A stretch of 64,000 nt of DNA from Mongoliibacter sp. (GCF_007692705.1 NZ_REBN01000201.1:1-64000), one strand, 5' to 3'; positions 18,381 to 28,320 are shown, counted from the stretch's first letter. Numbers and translations: made by a program. Notes: generated by a model from the sequence alone, not told the origin.

Positions 18381-19378
18381 TACCAATTTAATAGTGCGGA
18401 GGCCCAGGTGAAGCCACTTCCGAAAGCTGCCAGACACAAGAGGTCACCTTCTTTAATTCGTCCCTGTTCCCATGCTTCACTGAGAGCTATTGGAATTGTT
18501 CCTGCTGTAGTATTTCCCAGGTGCATAATATTATTGAATACCTTTTCATCAGGAAGCCCCATTTTCTGTTGTATGTAATTGCTGATCCGAAGATTAGCCT
18601 GATGTGGTACTAGCAGATCTATTTCAGATTTATCTTTACCATTGGCATCCAAAGCTTCTTGAATCACTTCAGAAAACCGAACTACGGCATGCTTAAATAC
18701 AGCATTGCCATTCATTTTTAAGAAGAAATCTCCTGCGTCAATCATCTCAGCGGAAATTCTCACTTCTCTGCTGCTTCCTGGATCGCTGCAATACAATTCC
18801 TCTGCATGATCACCATCAGCATGAAGATGTGTTGAAAGTATCCCTGATTTTTCTGAATCGCTCACTCCCAAAACTGCAGCACCTGCTCCATCAGCAAATA
18901 TAACCGCACTGGACCTTCCTTCATCACTCTTGTCTAAGGCTGAAGACTGGATTTCGGCACCTACTACAAGAATGTTTTTGTACATACCGGTTTTGATGAA
19001 CTGGTCGGCAATTGAAAGTGCATAAATAAATCCAGAACAGGCATTTCTTATATCTAATGCTCCAATTCCTTGGAGCCCGAGCTCTCTTTGAAGCAAGACA
19101 CCGTTGCCAGGGAGGAAATAGTCTGGAGTAATAGTAGCAAATATGATAAAATCTATATCCGAAATCTGTAAACCCGACCTTTCTATGGCTATTTTTGATG
19201 CTGCCACGGACATACTGTTTACTGTGTCTTTGCCCGGAGTAAACCACCTTCTCTCTTGAATTCCGGTTCTTTCTACGATCCAATCATTATTGGTATTCAT
19301 GATGGAAGAAAGATAATCATTTGTGATAATACGTTCTGGAACATAGTGTCCCACTCCTTTTATCTTGGATCTATTCAT
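18380..19378 (-). CDS. fabH: 3-oxoacyl-ACP synthase III (KAS III / FabH-like)
   Basis: GVGHYVPERIITND, DIRNACSGFIYAL (catalytic Cys), PHQAN, GNTTAGTIPIAL, AAFGSGFTWASALL. Confidence 0.93.
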   Translation of the reverse strand: MNRSKIKGVGHYVPERIITNDYLSSIMNTNNDWIVERTGIQERRWFTPGKDTVNSMSVAASKIAIERSGLQISDIDFIIFATITPDYFLPGNGVLLQRELGLQGIGALDIRNACSGFIYALSIADQFIKTGMYKNILVVGAEIQSSALDKSDEGRSSAVIFADGAGAAVLGVSDSEKSGILSTHLHADGDHAEELYCSDPGSSREVRISAEMIDAGDFFLKMNGNAVFKHAVVRFSEVIQEALDANGKDKSEIDLLVPHQANLRISNYIQQKMGLPDEKVFNNIMHLGNTTAGTIPIALSEAWEQGRIKEGDLLCLAAFGSGFTWASALLNW

Positions 19379-19475
19379 AAAATAAAGTTATTTGGGTCAA
19401 AAGAAGATGATGCTATGGTGCAAATATCTTATTTAATGCGATTAATCGCAAAATTTGATGTGGATGTACAAAATA

Positions 19476-20375
19476 TCAGATTTTACCCGAGTTTTTCAAT
19501 ATCCAATACCGGTAAAGACCTGCTACAGACATCCAGCTAGGATTAGCATATTCATATACCTGAATCAAATCATTATCACAACCCTTATTCTTAAGCTGTT
19601 GTTGCGTGAATTCCATAAAAATTGGAATTACTTCCTTCTGATCAGTATTTTTCTCGAAATAAGGTTTGATCCAATTTGACCAGCTATCGAGTGTTTTTTC
19701 TAAATCATCTAAATGCTCTTCTATATCGACTATTTTTCCGAAATGCGTCAAGTATAAAGATTTTGGCTTTTCATTTTTGATAAGTTGAATGGAGTTTTTC
19801 CAATCTTCCAGATTGATATCAGGTGGTGGACATGGAGGTACAGCCGGTCCTTTGGAAATTTTTACCCCAGCAACATCGCCTGTGAAGATTTCTTCACCAA
19901 TCAACCATGCAATATGATGGCTCGCATGCCCTGGAGTGTGTAATGCTTTGATTTCAATATCACCGATTTTCAGAATGGAACAATGGGGAACAGCTTCAAG
20001 TTGATTAATGGATATTGCTTCCATATTTCCCCAAAGATATTCCATCTGATCACCATAAATTTGTGCTGCTGAATGCCAAAGCTTAGATGGGTTTTCCAGA
20101 TGGGGAACTCCTATAGGATGGACGTATATCTTAGCTCCTTCGGAAGCAAACTTCCAAGCTGCACCTGCATGGTCAAAATGAATATGGGTAAGCAATACAT
20201 GCTTGATATCTGCTATTTCATACCCATAACTTTTGATTCCTTTTTCCAGTTGATCAAAGGTACTCGATGGGCCGGTTTCAATCAGAAATGGCCCATCTGA
20301 AGTTTCAATTAAGAAACTGGCAATTGCCTCTTCTGTATTTAAAAAATGTAAATCAATTATATTTATTTTCATCAT
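19476..20375 (-). CDS. MBL-fold metallohydrolase
   Basis: HIHFDHAGA metal-binding motif, HTPGHASHH, FTGDVAG. Confidence 0.9.
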   Translation of the reverse strand: MMKINIIDLHFLNTEEAIASFLIETSDGPFLIETGPSSTFDQLEKGIKSYGYEIADIKHVLLTHIHFDHAGAAWKFASEGAKIYVHPIGVPHLENPSKLWHSAAQIYGDQMEYLWGNMEAISINQLEAVPHCSILKIGDIEIKALHTPGHASHHIAWLIGEEIFTGDVAGVKISKGPAVPPCPPPDINLEDWKNSIQLIKNEKPKSLYLTHFGKIVDIEEHLDDLEKTLDSWSNWIKPYFEKNTDQKEVIPIFMEFTQQQLKNKGCDNDLIQVYEYANPSWMSVAGLYRYWILKNSGKI

Positions 20376-21073
20376 TATCCGAATAGTGTATAGTTTCCGA
20401 ATTGGTCCATAGGGGAGGTTTTTTTGATCAGGGAAGGATCATCATTTTTGATTTGATTGACTTGCTGCGATACTGTGTAGCTAATCATACTTTCAGTAGG
20501 ATAAGTTTTCAGCATATTTAGCAAAGTGCTTTCTGAGGAGTATTTGTCAAGCCAGGTTTTTTCATCCTCGCGATGAAGGATCACAGGCATTCTGTCATGA
20601 ATATCCTTAACCAAGGAATTGGGTTCTGTCGTGAGGATCAGAAAAGTATGTTTGGATTCTCCTGATTCATTTTCATACTCTTCCCAGATTCCGGCAAAGG
20701 CAAAAGGCTCGCCGCTATCAATTGTGAACCTGTGCGGGATCTTTGTTTTTTTCCCCACCTTTTTCCATTCATAAAATCCATCGGCAGGTATCAGACACCT
20801 TCTTGATTTAAATGAGGATTTAAATGAAGCTTTTTGGCTGACTGTTTCTGCTTTTGCATTTATAAATTTTTGAGATACGGGTTTGTTTTTTGCAAAATCA
20901 GGAGTTATTCCCCAATAAAAAAAGGAAAATCCTTTTGGGCTATCTGAGGTAATAACAGGTACCAATTGGGTTGGAGCAATATTGTACCTTGGTTGAAAAC
21001 TCCCCAACATCTCTGCCTGAAACCTTTCTTCCAATTCAATTTTACTTTTGCTTAGAGAGTATCTACCGCACAT
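20375..21073 (-). CDS. SOS response-associated peptidase (SRAP/YedK/HMCES family)
   Basis: MCGRYSLS with Cys2, RYNIAPTQ, FINAKAETV, RCLIPADGFYEWKK, HDRMPVIL. Confidence 0.95.
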   Translation of the reverse strand: MCGRYSLSKSKIELEERFQAEMLGSFQPRYNIAPTQLVPVITSDSPKGFSFFYWGITPDFAKNKPVSQKFINAKAETVSQKASFKSSFKSRRCLIPADGFYEWKKVGKKTKIPHRFTIDSGEPFAFAGIWEEYENESGESKHTFLILTTEPNSLVKDIHDRMPVILHREDEKTWLDKYSSESTLLNMLKTYPTESMISYTVSQQVNQIKNDDPSLIKKTSPMDQFGNYTLFG

Positions 21074-21096
21074 GATTTCGAATGGTTTTCTGAAAA

Positions 21097-22056
21097 TTAC
21101 TGATCTATTGTGATAAATTCAAATGCCCGCTTTTCTGACCAATAGATGTCCTCTTTCTTTCTTGGGCTAAAACCTACATGGCCACCTGTTCTTGGAAAAT
21201 CCATCCAGATATGCTCTAATTTTCGCCCAAGGGTTACAGGAAAGCATTTAGGACTCAGAAATGGGTCATTTTGCGCATTTAAAATCAATGATGGGACTTC
21301 TATTTTGTTCAAAAAACCCATAGAGGAGTTTTTAGTGTAATAATCATGGGCATCATCAAACCCGTGTAATGGACCCGTAAAGTGGTCATCAAAATCTTTC
21401 AGGGTCTTTATATTTCTGAGGATTCCTAATGGAATGTCATCAGGAAATTTTTGCGCTTTTAATACTACTTTTTGTTTTAGTGTTCGGAGAAACCTTTTTG
21501 CATAAATGATGTTTTCTCCAGTTGATATTTTGATAGAGGATGATTCTAGGTCCAAAGGAACACTGATGGCTACAGCCTTTTTTATTTTCTTTTTCCAGCG
21601 ACTTGTTTCCCCAAGGTATTTTAAGGTCAAATTACCACCAAGACTAAACCCAATGAGGTAAATATCTTCATAACTTGTCTCTGCATGACTGACGACAGTA
21701 TCCAAATCATATGTTGCACCTGAATGGTAGAATATAGGTTTGAGGTTCATTTCTTCGCTACATCCTCTATAATTCCAAGTCAAGACATCAAACCCGTTCA
21801 AAAAAAAATGTTTCGCCATTCCGGTCATGTAAGGCCTTCTGCTATTCCCCTCCAATCCGTGACTAATGATGACCAGTTTTTTGGATTTATTTTTCAACCA
21901 ATCCAAATCTAAAAAGTCGCCATCAGGAGTTTTAACCCTTTCTCTTTCAAAAGGTAAGGGAAAAGCAGGCCTGAATATGCTTGGGATAATTGTTTGTAAG
22001 TGGCCATTGAATTGCCACCTCGGATGATCGTACTCAGTCTTTTTTACAATCGGCAT
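21097..22056 (-). CDS. YheT-family alpha/beta hydrolase
   Basis: HLQTIIPSIFR, ISHGLEGNSRRPYMTGMAKHF, LIGFSLGGNLTLKYLGE, GGHVGF. Confidence 0.9.
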   Translation of the reverse strand: MPIVKKTEYDHPRWQFNGHLQTIIPSIFRPAFPLPFERERVKTPDGDFLDLDWLKNKSKKLVIISHGLEGNSRRPYMTGMAKHFFLNGFDVLTWNYRGCSEEMNLKPIFYHSGATYDLDTVVSHAETSYEDIYLIGFSLGGNLTLKYLGETSRWKKKIKKAVAISVPLDLESSSIKISTGENIIYAKRFLRTLKQKVVLKAQKFPDDIPLGILRNIKTLKDFDDHFTGPLHGFDDAHDYYTKNSSMGFLNKIEVPSLILNAQNDPFLSPKCFPVTLGRKLEHIWMDFPRTGGHVGFSPRKKEDIYWSEKRAFEFITIDQ

Positions 22057-22112
22057 TTGGAATCAAAATGGAGTAAGCAGGTGTTTTCGATCATGAAAAT
22101 ACTACTATTAAA

Positions 22113-22144
22113 TTTGAATGTAGACATTTTAAGAACTATTTTTG
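22113..22144 (+). promoter_or_regulatory. Candidate Bacteroidota-type promoter for the PDH E2 gene
   Basis: TTTG (22113-22116), 20-nt spacer, TATTTTTG (22137-22144), matching TTTG-N19-21-TAnnTTTG. Confidence 0.55.
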
Positions 22145-22180
22145 GATTGCTTAAATTTTAGAATTGGATATTAATAACAT

Positions 22181-23869
22181 ATGGCCGAGATAATACGAAT
22201 GCCCAAAATGAGTGACACCATGGAAGAAGGTGTTATTGCAGCGTGGTTGAAAAAAGTAGGAGATTCTGTAAAGCCTGGAGATATTTTAGCAGAGGTAGAA
22301 ACCGATAAAGCTACCATGGAGCTTGAGTCTTATGAAGAAGGTACACTTTTACATATTGGTGTGGAAGAAAAAGATGCAGTACCTGTAAATGGCGTCATCG
22401 CTATCATTGGAGAAGAAGGGGAGGATATTGATGCTTTATTAAAAGATATTGAAAGTGGTGATTCCGGAAGTTCTGAGGATTCCAAAAAGGAGGATAAGAA
22501 AGAGGAAAAGCCAGCTGAATCTTCTGAGAAGGAAAAGTCAGACGATAAAAAAGAAACATCAAAGGAGGAAATAGATACCTCAGGAATCAATGCGACTCTC
22601 ATCACCATGCCTAAAATGAGTGATACCATGACTGAAGGAACGATTGCTTCATGGTTGAAGAAAGAGGGCGATGATGTCAAGTCAGGTGACATCATTGCTG
22701 AAGTTGAAACAGATAAGGCTACCATGGAACTTGAATCTTATGAAGATGGTACTTTATTATATATAGGTGTTAAAACAGGGGATTCAGTAGATGTCGATGG
22801 GGTAATTGCCATTATTGGAGAAAAAGGAGCTGATTTCGAAACCTTACTAAAAGCACACAAATCAAAGTCCGAAGAATCTGAATCTTCTTCCAAGTCAGAA
22901 AAATCTGAAGATAAGAAAGAGGAGAAAATAGATGCCCCAAAGGCTGAAGAGAAAAAGGAAGAGTCAAAACCAGATTCCGGTTCTACAGCACCAAATACTA
23001 CAGATGGAGGTCGTGTGAAAGCATCTCCACTGGCTAAAAAAATGGCCTCAGATAAAGGAATTGATATTTCCCTTTTGAAAGGTTCAGGAGAAAATGGACG
23101 GATCGTTAAAAGAGATATTGAAAATTATAATCCAGCTACAGCTCCGGCAGCCACTAGTGATAGAGCAGTGGCTCCAGCTATAGGACAGGAGTCTTACAAA
23201 GAAGAAAAAGTCTCTCAAATGCGTAAAATCATTGCCAAGAGACTTGCTGAAAGTAAATTCAACGCGCCACATTTTTACCTTACCATGGAAATCAATATGG
23301 ATAAGGCCATTGAGGCGAGAAAAAGCATGAACGAGGTTTCACCTGTCAAGATTTCATTCAATGATATGGTGATCAAAGCATCAGCAGCAGCATTGCGTCA
23401 GCATCCTAAGGTGAACACAGCTTGGTTAGGAGACAAAATTAGGTACAATGAGCACATCCATATAGGTATGGCAGTGGCTGTAGAAGAAGGATTGCTTGTC
23501 CCTGTTATCAGATTTGCAGATACTAAGTCACTTTCTCAAATATCTAATGAAGCCAAGTCATTGGGAGGTAAAGCGAAAAATAAAGAATTGCAGCCTAAAG
23601 ATTGGGAAGGAAATACTTTCACCATTTCCAATTTGGGAATGTTTGGAATTGAAGAGTTCACTGCTATCATCAATCCGCCAGACGCGTGTATCCTGGCTGT
23701 TGGAGGTATCAAAGAAACAGTGATTGTTAAAAACGGTCAAATGCAAATTGGGAATGTCATGAAAGTAACTCTGTCCTGTGACCATAGGGTGGTGGATGGA
23801 GCTGTAGGTTCTGCATTCTTACAGACACTAAAAGGACTGCTCGAAGATCCAGTGAGAATCTTGATTTAA
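22181..23869 (+). CDS. Pyruvate dehydrogenase complex dihydrolipoamide acetyltransferase (E2), two lipoyl domains
   Basis: Two lipoyl motifs EVETDKATMELESYE, peripheral-subunit-binding domain (KASPLAKKMASDKGIDISLLKGSGENGRIVKRDIE), catalytic DHRVVDGAVGSAFL. Confidence 0.95.
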   Translation: MAEIIRMPKMSDTMEEGVIAAWLKKVGDSVKPGDILAEVETDKATMELESYEEGTLLHIGVEEKDAVPVNGVIAIIGEEGEDIDALLKDIESGDSGSSEDSKKEDKKEEKPAESSEKEKSDDKKETSKEEIDTSGINATLITMPKMSDTMTEGTIASWLKKEGDDVKSGDIIAEVETDKATMELESYEDGTLLYIGVKTGDSVDVDGVIAIIGEKGADFETLLKAHKSKSEESESSSKSEKSEDKKEEKIDAPKAEEKKEESKPDSGSTAPNTTDGGRVKASPLAKKMASDKGIDISLLKGSGENGRIVKRDIENYNPATAPAATSDRAVAPAIGQESYKEEKVSQMRKIIAKRLAESKFNAPHFYLTMEINMDKAIEARKSMNEVSPVKISFNDMVIKASAAALRQHPKVNTAWLGDKIRYNEHIHIGMAVAVEEGLLVPVIRFADTKSLSQISNEAKSLGGKAKNKELQPKDWEGNTFTISNLGMFGIEEFTAIINPPDACILAVGGIKETVIVKNGQMQIGNVMKVTLSCDHRVVDGAVGSAFLQTLKGLLEDPVRILI

Positions 23870-23890
23870 TCAGAAAAATAAAATATGTCA

Positions 23891-23919
23891 AAAAGTCCTG
23901 TTTACTCAGGACTTTTTTG
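23891..23919 (+). terminator. Intrinsic terminator after E2 gene
   Basis: AAAAGTCCTG-TTTACT-CAGGACTTTTTT. Confidence 0.8.
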
Positions 23920-23963
23920 TTTTTGTATGGTTATTGAACATGAAACACTTCACAAAATACAAT

Positions 23964-24151
23964 TGAAATATACTTTGTTAAATAAAATAGAAATATAGTT
24001 GAAATATTTCAGGAAAAGGTGAAGTTGGTTTTTGGTTAAACCTTCTAGGCTAATATTTAGACCTATTTCAATTCTATATCGTCACAGGCATATTTCTAGC
24101 TATTTCACGCCTCATCAGTCAAAAAATAAATAATTAATATTGTCTATTTCA
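23964..24151. repeat. Cluster of TGAAATA/TATTTCA words in the hslV upstream region
   Basis: Exact 7-mers at 23964, 24000, 24005, 24064, 24101 and 24145; those at 24000 and 24005 form the palindrome TGAAATATTTCA. Confidence 0.6.
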
Positions 24152-24180
24152 GTTCTTAAGCTTCAAGTCAATAAAATAAT

Positions 24181-24723
24181 ATGGAAAAAATAAAATCAAC
24201 TACGGTAGTTGCCATCAGGCATAACAATGAAATTGTAATTGGTGCAGATGGACAGGCAACCTTGGGGAATACGGTAGCCAAAAGTTCAGTAAACAAGATT
24301 AGAAAACTTCAGAATGGTAAAATTGTGACAGGTTTTGCAGGTTCAACGGCAGATGCCTTTACATTACTGGAAAAATTTGAAGAAAAGCTTGGTGCTTACG
24401 GTAATAACATGAAACGTGCAGCCGTGGAATTGGCAAAAGAATGGAGAACAGATAGAATGCTCAGTAAGCTTGAGGCTATGATGATAGTAGCGGATGCAGA
24501 GGATATCTTGATTATTTCAGGTACAGGAGATGTGATTGAACCTGATTTGGGAATTGCTACAATAGGCTCAGGCAGCATGTACGCGCAATCCGCTGCAAGA
24601 GCCTTAAAGAAATTTGCCCAGCAACTTTCAGCTGAAGAGATGGTCAGAGAAAGTTTAGGGATTGCGGCGGATGTCTGTATTTATACCAATCACAACTTAG
24701 TAGTTGAGAAAGTAAGTAAGTGA
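24181..24723 (+). CDS. hslV: ATP-dependent protease subunit HslV
   Basis: STTVVAIRHNNEIVIGADGQATLGNTVAKSSVNKIRKL, GFAGSTADAFTLLEKFEEKL, IGSGSMYAQSAARAL. Confidence 0.95.
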   Translation: MEKIKSTTVVAIRHNNEIVIGADGQATLGNTVAKSSVNKIRKLQNGKIVTGFAGSTADAFTLLEKFEEKLGAYGNNMKRAAVELAKEWRTDRMLSKLEAMMIVADAEDILIISGTGDVIEPDLGIATIGSGSMYAQSAARALKKFAQQLSAEEMVRESLGIAADVCIYTNHNLVVEKVSK

Positions 24724-24749
24724 TATATGCTAACATAAATGATTCAATG

Positions 24750-24782
24750 AGCCTTCAGATTTTTTTGAAGGCTTATTTTTTT
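24750..24782 (+). terminator. Intrinsic terminator after hslV
   Basis: AGCCTTCA-loop-TGAAGGCT followed by T-run. Confidence 0.7.
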
Positions 24783-24960
24783 GTGAAATACCCTTGATAT
24801 TAAGAATCTGAATAGATTTCAAGTTGACTTTATAATTTTTTTGGAAACCTTTAATCCTAGAATCAGATGAGGAAAGACAATTTTAGGGTATGAATGATTG
24901 TTAAATCTCAATATTATCAAAACCCTTACAAACTTTTAGGTGTTACCATACTAGATTAAA

Positions 24961-25632
24961 ATGATCATGGAAATGACAACAGCAAAAAAAGCATCAAAAG
25001 TAGATTATAGAGCAAAAATTATCCAAGGGTATATTGAATATGTTTTGGAGCATGGGCAAGAACCGCCTTCTGTATTCAAGTTTGCTAAAGACCTCAAAAT
25101 GAAAGAGGAAGATTTTTATTCCTATTTTACTTCTTTCGAGGGAATTAAGTCAGCTGTATGGACGAGACTTTTTGAAGAGACCTTGGGAAACCTGGAATCA
25201 CAAGAAGTGTTCAAGGAGTACAGTGCCAGAGAAAAACTATTAGGCTTTTTATTTACTTGGATAGAAGAACTTAAGAAAAACAGGTCATATCTTTTAGCAT
25301 CATATCAGAGTCAAAAGAATACTAAAGGTGTTTTGCCTATGGAAGTAAAAGCGTTCAGGGATAAATTCAAGGATTTTGCCAATGAAATTATTCTTGAAGG
25401 AAAAGAGACAGAGGAAATTGCCAATAGGCCATTGATTTCAGATAGATATGACGAAGCACTCTGGTTACAAGTGTGGTTTGTTTTCCAGTTTTGGTTAAAG
25501 GATACCTCTCCAGCATTTGAAAAAACAGATGCTGCGATAGAAAAATCTGTTAACCTTGCGTTTGACCTGATGGGAAAAAGTGCCCTAGATACCTTCGTAG
25601 ATTTTGCGAAGTTTTTATACCAAAATAAATAG
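24961..25632 (+). CDS. TetR-fold protein (TetR regulator or COQ9-like)
   Basis: N-terminal TetR-like three-helix pattern (IIQGYIEYVLEHGQEPPSVFKFAKDLKMKEEDFYSYFTSFEGIKSAVW), all-helical C-terminus. Confidence 0.7.
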   Translation: MIMEMTTAKKASKVDYRAKIIQGYIEYVLEHGQEPPSVFKFAKDLKMKEEDFYSYFTSFEGIKSAVWTRLFEETLGNLESQEVFKEYSAREKLLGFLFTWIEELKKNRSYLLASYQSQKNTKGVLPMEVKAFRDKFKDFANEIILEGKETEEIANRPLISDRYDEALWLQVWFVFQFWLKDTSPAFEKTDAAIEKSVNLAFDLMGKSALDTFVDFAKFLYQNK

Positions 25633-25637
25633 GAATT

Positions 25638-26987
25638 GTGAAGGAGAATAAAGTTAAAGAACAAAGTAGTATCCCTGTATCAAAGGTACAAAGGGCAGCG
25701 AAATTTATAAGCACTGGAGCAAAAGTGGGTGGAAATTACGTGAAGCATTATGCTAAAAAAGTAGTTAATCCTTCCATGACAAAAGATGAATTGCATAACA
25801 ATAATGCAGAAGATATCTACAACTCTTTGAGTCAATTGAAAGGGTCAGCGCTTAAGGTAGCACAGATGATGTCTATGGATAAAAATATTTTACCAAGGGC
25901 GTATCAGGATAAGTTTACCATGGCACAGTATAGTGCACCGCCTCTTTCTTACCCTTTGGTGGTGAAAACTTTCCAAAAATATTTCGGAAGAACTCCGGAT
26001 ACCATGTTTGATACATTTACCAAATCTGCAGTAAATGCAGCCTCTATTGGTCAGGTGCATCAAGCAACGAAAGATGGAAAAAAACTGGCTGTAAAAATTC
26101 AGTACCCTGGTGTTGCTGATTCTGTCAGTTCCGACTTAAAATTGGTTAGGCCTTTTGCACTTCGTCTTTTGAACATGAACGAGAGGGAACTGGATCACTA
26201 CATGGAAGAGGTAGAAGGAAAGCTTCTAGAAGAGACTGATTATGAACTCGAGGTGCGTCGATCCAAAGAGATTTCTCAGGCTTGCAGTCATATTGAAAAC
26301 CTGAATTTTCCGGGTTATTATGAGGAAATGAGTGCTCAGAGAATCATTACCATGGACTGGATTGAAGGAAAGCATCTCAGAGAATGGTTGGAAACCAATC
26401 CAGACCAGAAAGATAAAGACAGGATAGGGCAGGCCTTATGGGATTTTTATCATCATCAGGTACATAATCTGCTGCAAGTACATGCAGATCCACATCCGGG
26501 GAATTTTATTATCCAAAATGACGGGAAATTGGGAATTATTGATTTTGGCTGTGTAAAAGTTATTCCGGAAGACTTTTATAAAGGTTACTTTTCTTTGATC
26601 AAAAAAGATCTTCTGATCAACGAAGAAGAGTTGAATCAAATCTTTTATGGCCTTGAGTTTATTAGTGATAAGGATACAGATGAAGAAAAAATATATTTTA
26701 AGAGTGTTTTCAAGGAAATGATTTCTTTGCTGGGAAAACCCTTTCATGTTTCTTCTTTTGACTTTTCTAATGATGAATATTTTGAGCAGATATTCAAGTT
26801 GGGAGATAGGATTTCAAACGATAAAATGTTTAAAAAATCCCGTCAGGCAAGAGGGTCCCGACATGGTTTGTATATTAACAGGACATATTTTGGACTTTAC
26901 AACCTACTCAATCAGCTTCAGGCGAATGTCAAAACCACCAAACCCGAGTGGCTTGAATCGCGGACTCCTGAAAAAGTTGAAAGTTAA
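25638..26987 (+). CDS. ABC1/AarF (UbiB/COQ8-family) atypical protein kinase
   Basis: AASIGQVHQATKDGKKLAVKIQYPG, ETDYELEVRRSKEI, HADPHPGNFIIQNDGKLGIIDFGCVK; GTG start. Confidence 0.93.
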   Translation: MKENKVKEQSSIPVSKVQRAAKFISTGAKVGGNYVKHYAKKVVNPSMTKDELHNNNAEDIYNSLSQLKGSALKVAQMMSMDKNILPRAYQDKFTMAQYSAPPLSYPLVVKTFQKYFGRTPDTMFDTFTKSAVNAASIGQVHQATKDGKKLAVKIQYPGVADSVSSDLKLVRPFALRLLNMNERELDHYMEEVEGKLLEETDYELEVRRSKEISQACSHIENLNFPGYYEEMSAQRIITMDWIEGKHLREWLETNPDQKDKDRIGQALWDFYHHQVHNLLQVHADPHPGNFIIQNDGKLGIIDFGCVKVIPEDFYKGYFSLIKKDLLINEEELNQIFYGLEFISDKDTDEEKIYFKSVFKEMISLLGKPFHVSSFDFSNDEYFEQIFKLGDRISNDKMFKKSRQARGSRHGLYINRTYFGLYNLLNQLQANVKTTKPEWLESRTPEKVES

Positions 26988-27018
26988 TAAAAACGCCTCC
27001 CGATCGGGAGGCGTTTTT
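26988..27018 (+). terminator. Intrinsic terminator with perfect inverted repeat
   Basis: AAACGCCTCCCGATCGGGAGGCGTTTTTT. Confidence 0.8.
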
Positions 27019-27071
27019 TATTTCAAATTACCTCAACGCAAAAAGTATTGCAGAAAGAAGTCCCTGGAGGT

Positions 27072-28223
27072 TCACGAGCCTTTATAACTGATCCTGTATA
27101 TGCAGTTGGCCATATCGTCCGACACCATAAGGCTACCATCAGGCATTTCCATCACATCTACAGGCCTTCCCCATACATCTTGACTTTCATGGTCCAGCCA
27201 TCCCTCGGCAAAGACTTCTTCTTTTATAATGTTTTGCTTGTCATCCAAAACTACATTGGTTACCTGATAACCAATTTTCTTACTTCTGTTCCAGGAGCCA
27301 TGCTTTGCAATGAATATATTGTTTTTGTATTGGGAAGGAAATTGGCTTGCGGTATAAAAGCGCATACCTAGCGGAGCAACATGAGGACCTAATTTCAGGG
27401 CCGGAGCCGTATAAGCAGATTTGTCTTTACCTTTATTTCCAAACTCTGGATCTTTTACATCACCTGCATGCCAATAAGGATAGCCAAAGTGCATGCCTTT
27501 TTCAGGTGCATGATTAAGTTCACAATCCGGAATATCATCTCCCATCATATCTCGACCGTTATCGGTGAACCATAATTCTTTTGAATCGGGATGCCAAGCA
27601 AATCCTACAGTATTACGTACTCCGTGAGCAATAATTTCAGGCTGGATATTGCTTGAAGTGACGTCAATTCTTGTAATGCTTGCGAAAATCTCCTCTTCTG
27701 GATCACAGATATTACAAGGTGCTCCAACTGGCACATAGAGCATCCCATCTGGACCGAATGCGATGAATTTCCAACCATGATGAGCTTTGTCCGGGTATTT
27801 GTCAAATATCACATCATACTTTGGGTTGTCTAGGTTATTCACAATGTCTTTGAACCTCAATATACGGCTGACTTCTGCGACATATAAATCCCCATTTTTG
27901 AATGCAACACCATTTGGCATCCTAAGTCCTTCGGCTAACGTATATTTTTGATCTGCTTTTCCATCCCCGTTACTATCCCTGAGGGCATAGACGTTTTTAC
28001 CTTGCCTGTTTCCCACAAAAATAACCTTACCGTCATCGCTCATTGCAAGGGACCTGGCATCAGGTACATCTTCTGCCCAAACATTGATTTCAAAACCGGG
28101 CGGGAGTTTAATGGTCTCCAATTGGATATCATTATTTTTGTTCTGACCTGTGCAGGATATAGAGATCAGAATAAAAGCAAAGAAGAATAGCGTTTTACAA
28201 ATTTTATAGTTTTTCATTATCAC
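27072..28223 (-). CDS. PQQ-dependent sugar (glucose/sorbosone) dehydrogenase-like beta-propeller lipoprotein
   Basis: LPPGFEINVWAEDVPDARSLAMSDDGKVIFVGNR, GVAFKNGDLYVAEVSRI, FIAKHGSWNRSKKIGYQV; lipobox ISISCTG. Confidence 0.88.
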   Translation of the reverse strand: MIMKNYKICKTLFFFAFILISISCTGQNKNNDIQLETIKLPPGFEINVWAEDVPDARSLAMSDDGKVIFVGNRQGKNVYALRDSNGDGKADQKYTLAEGLRMPNGVAFKNGDLYVAEVSRILRFKDIVNNLDNPKYDVIFDKYPDKAHHGWKFIAFGPDGMLYVPVGAPCNICDPEEEIFASITRIDVTSSNIQPEIIAHGVRNTVGFAWHPDSKELWFTDNGRDMMGDDIPDCELNHAPEKGMHFGYPYWHAGDVKDPEFGNKGKDKSAYTAPALKLGPHVAPLGMRFYTASQFPSQYKNNIFIAKHGSWNRSKKIGYQVTNVVLDDKQNIIKEEVFAEGWLDHESQDVWGRPVDVMEMPDGSLMVSDDMANCIYRISYKGS

Positions 28224-28320
28224 TAACTTTTATGAATTAACTCAATTTACCCAATTTTTTAGCCTAACACACTTTCTAAGTAATAATTGTAGATAAATCC
28301 TTTATAAATGGGAGAATACT

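Noticed and set aside
22181-22860. Internal DNA duplication within the E2 gene
   Set aside because: Explained by two tandem lipoyl domains, which is normal for E2 proteins
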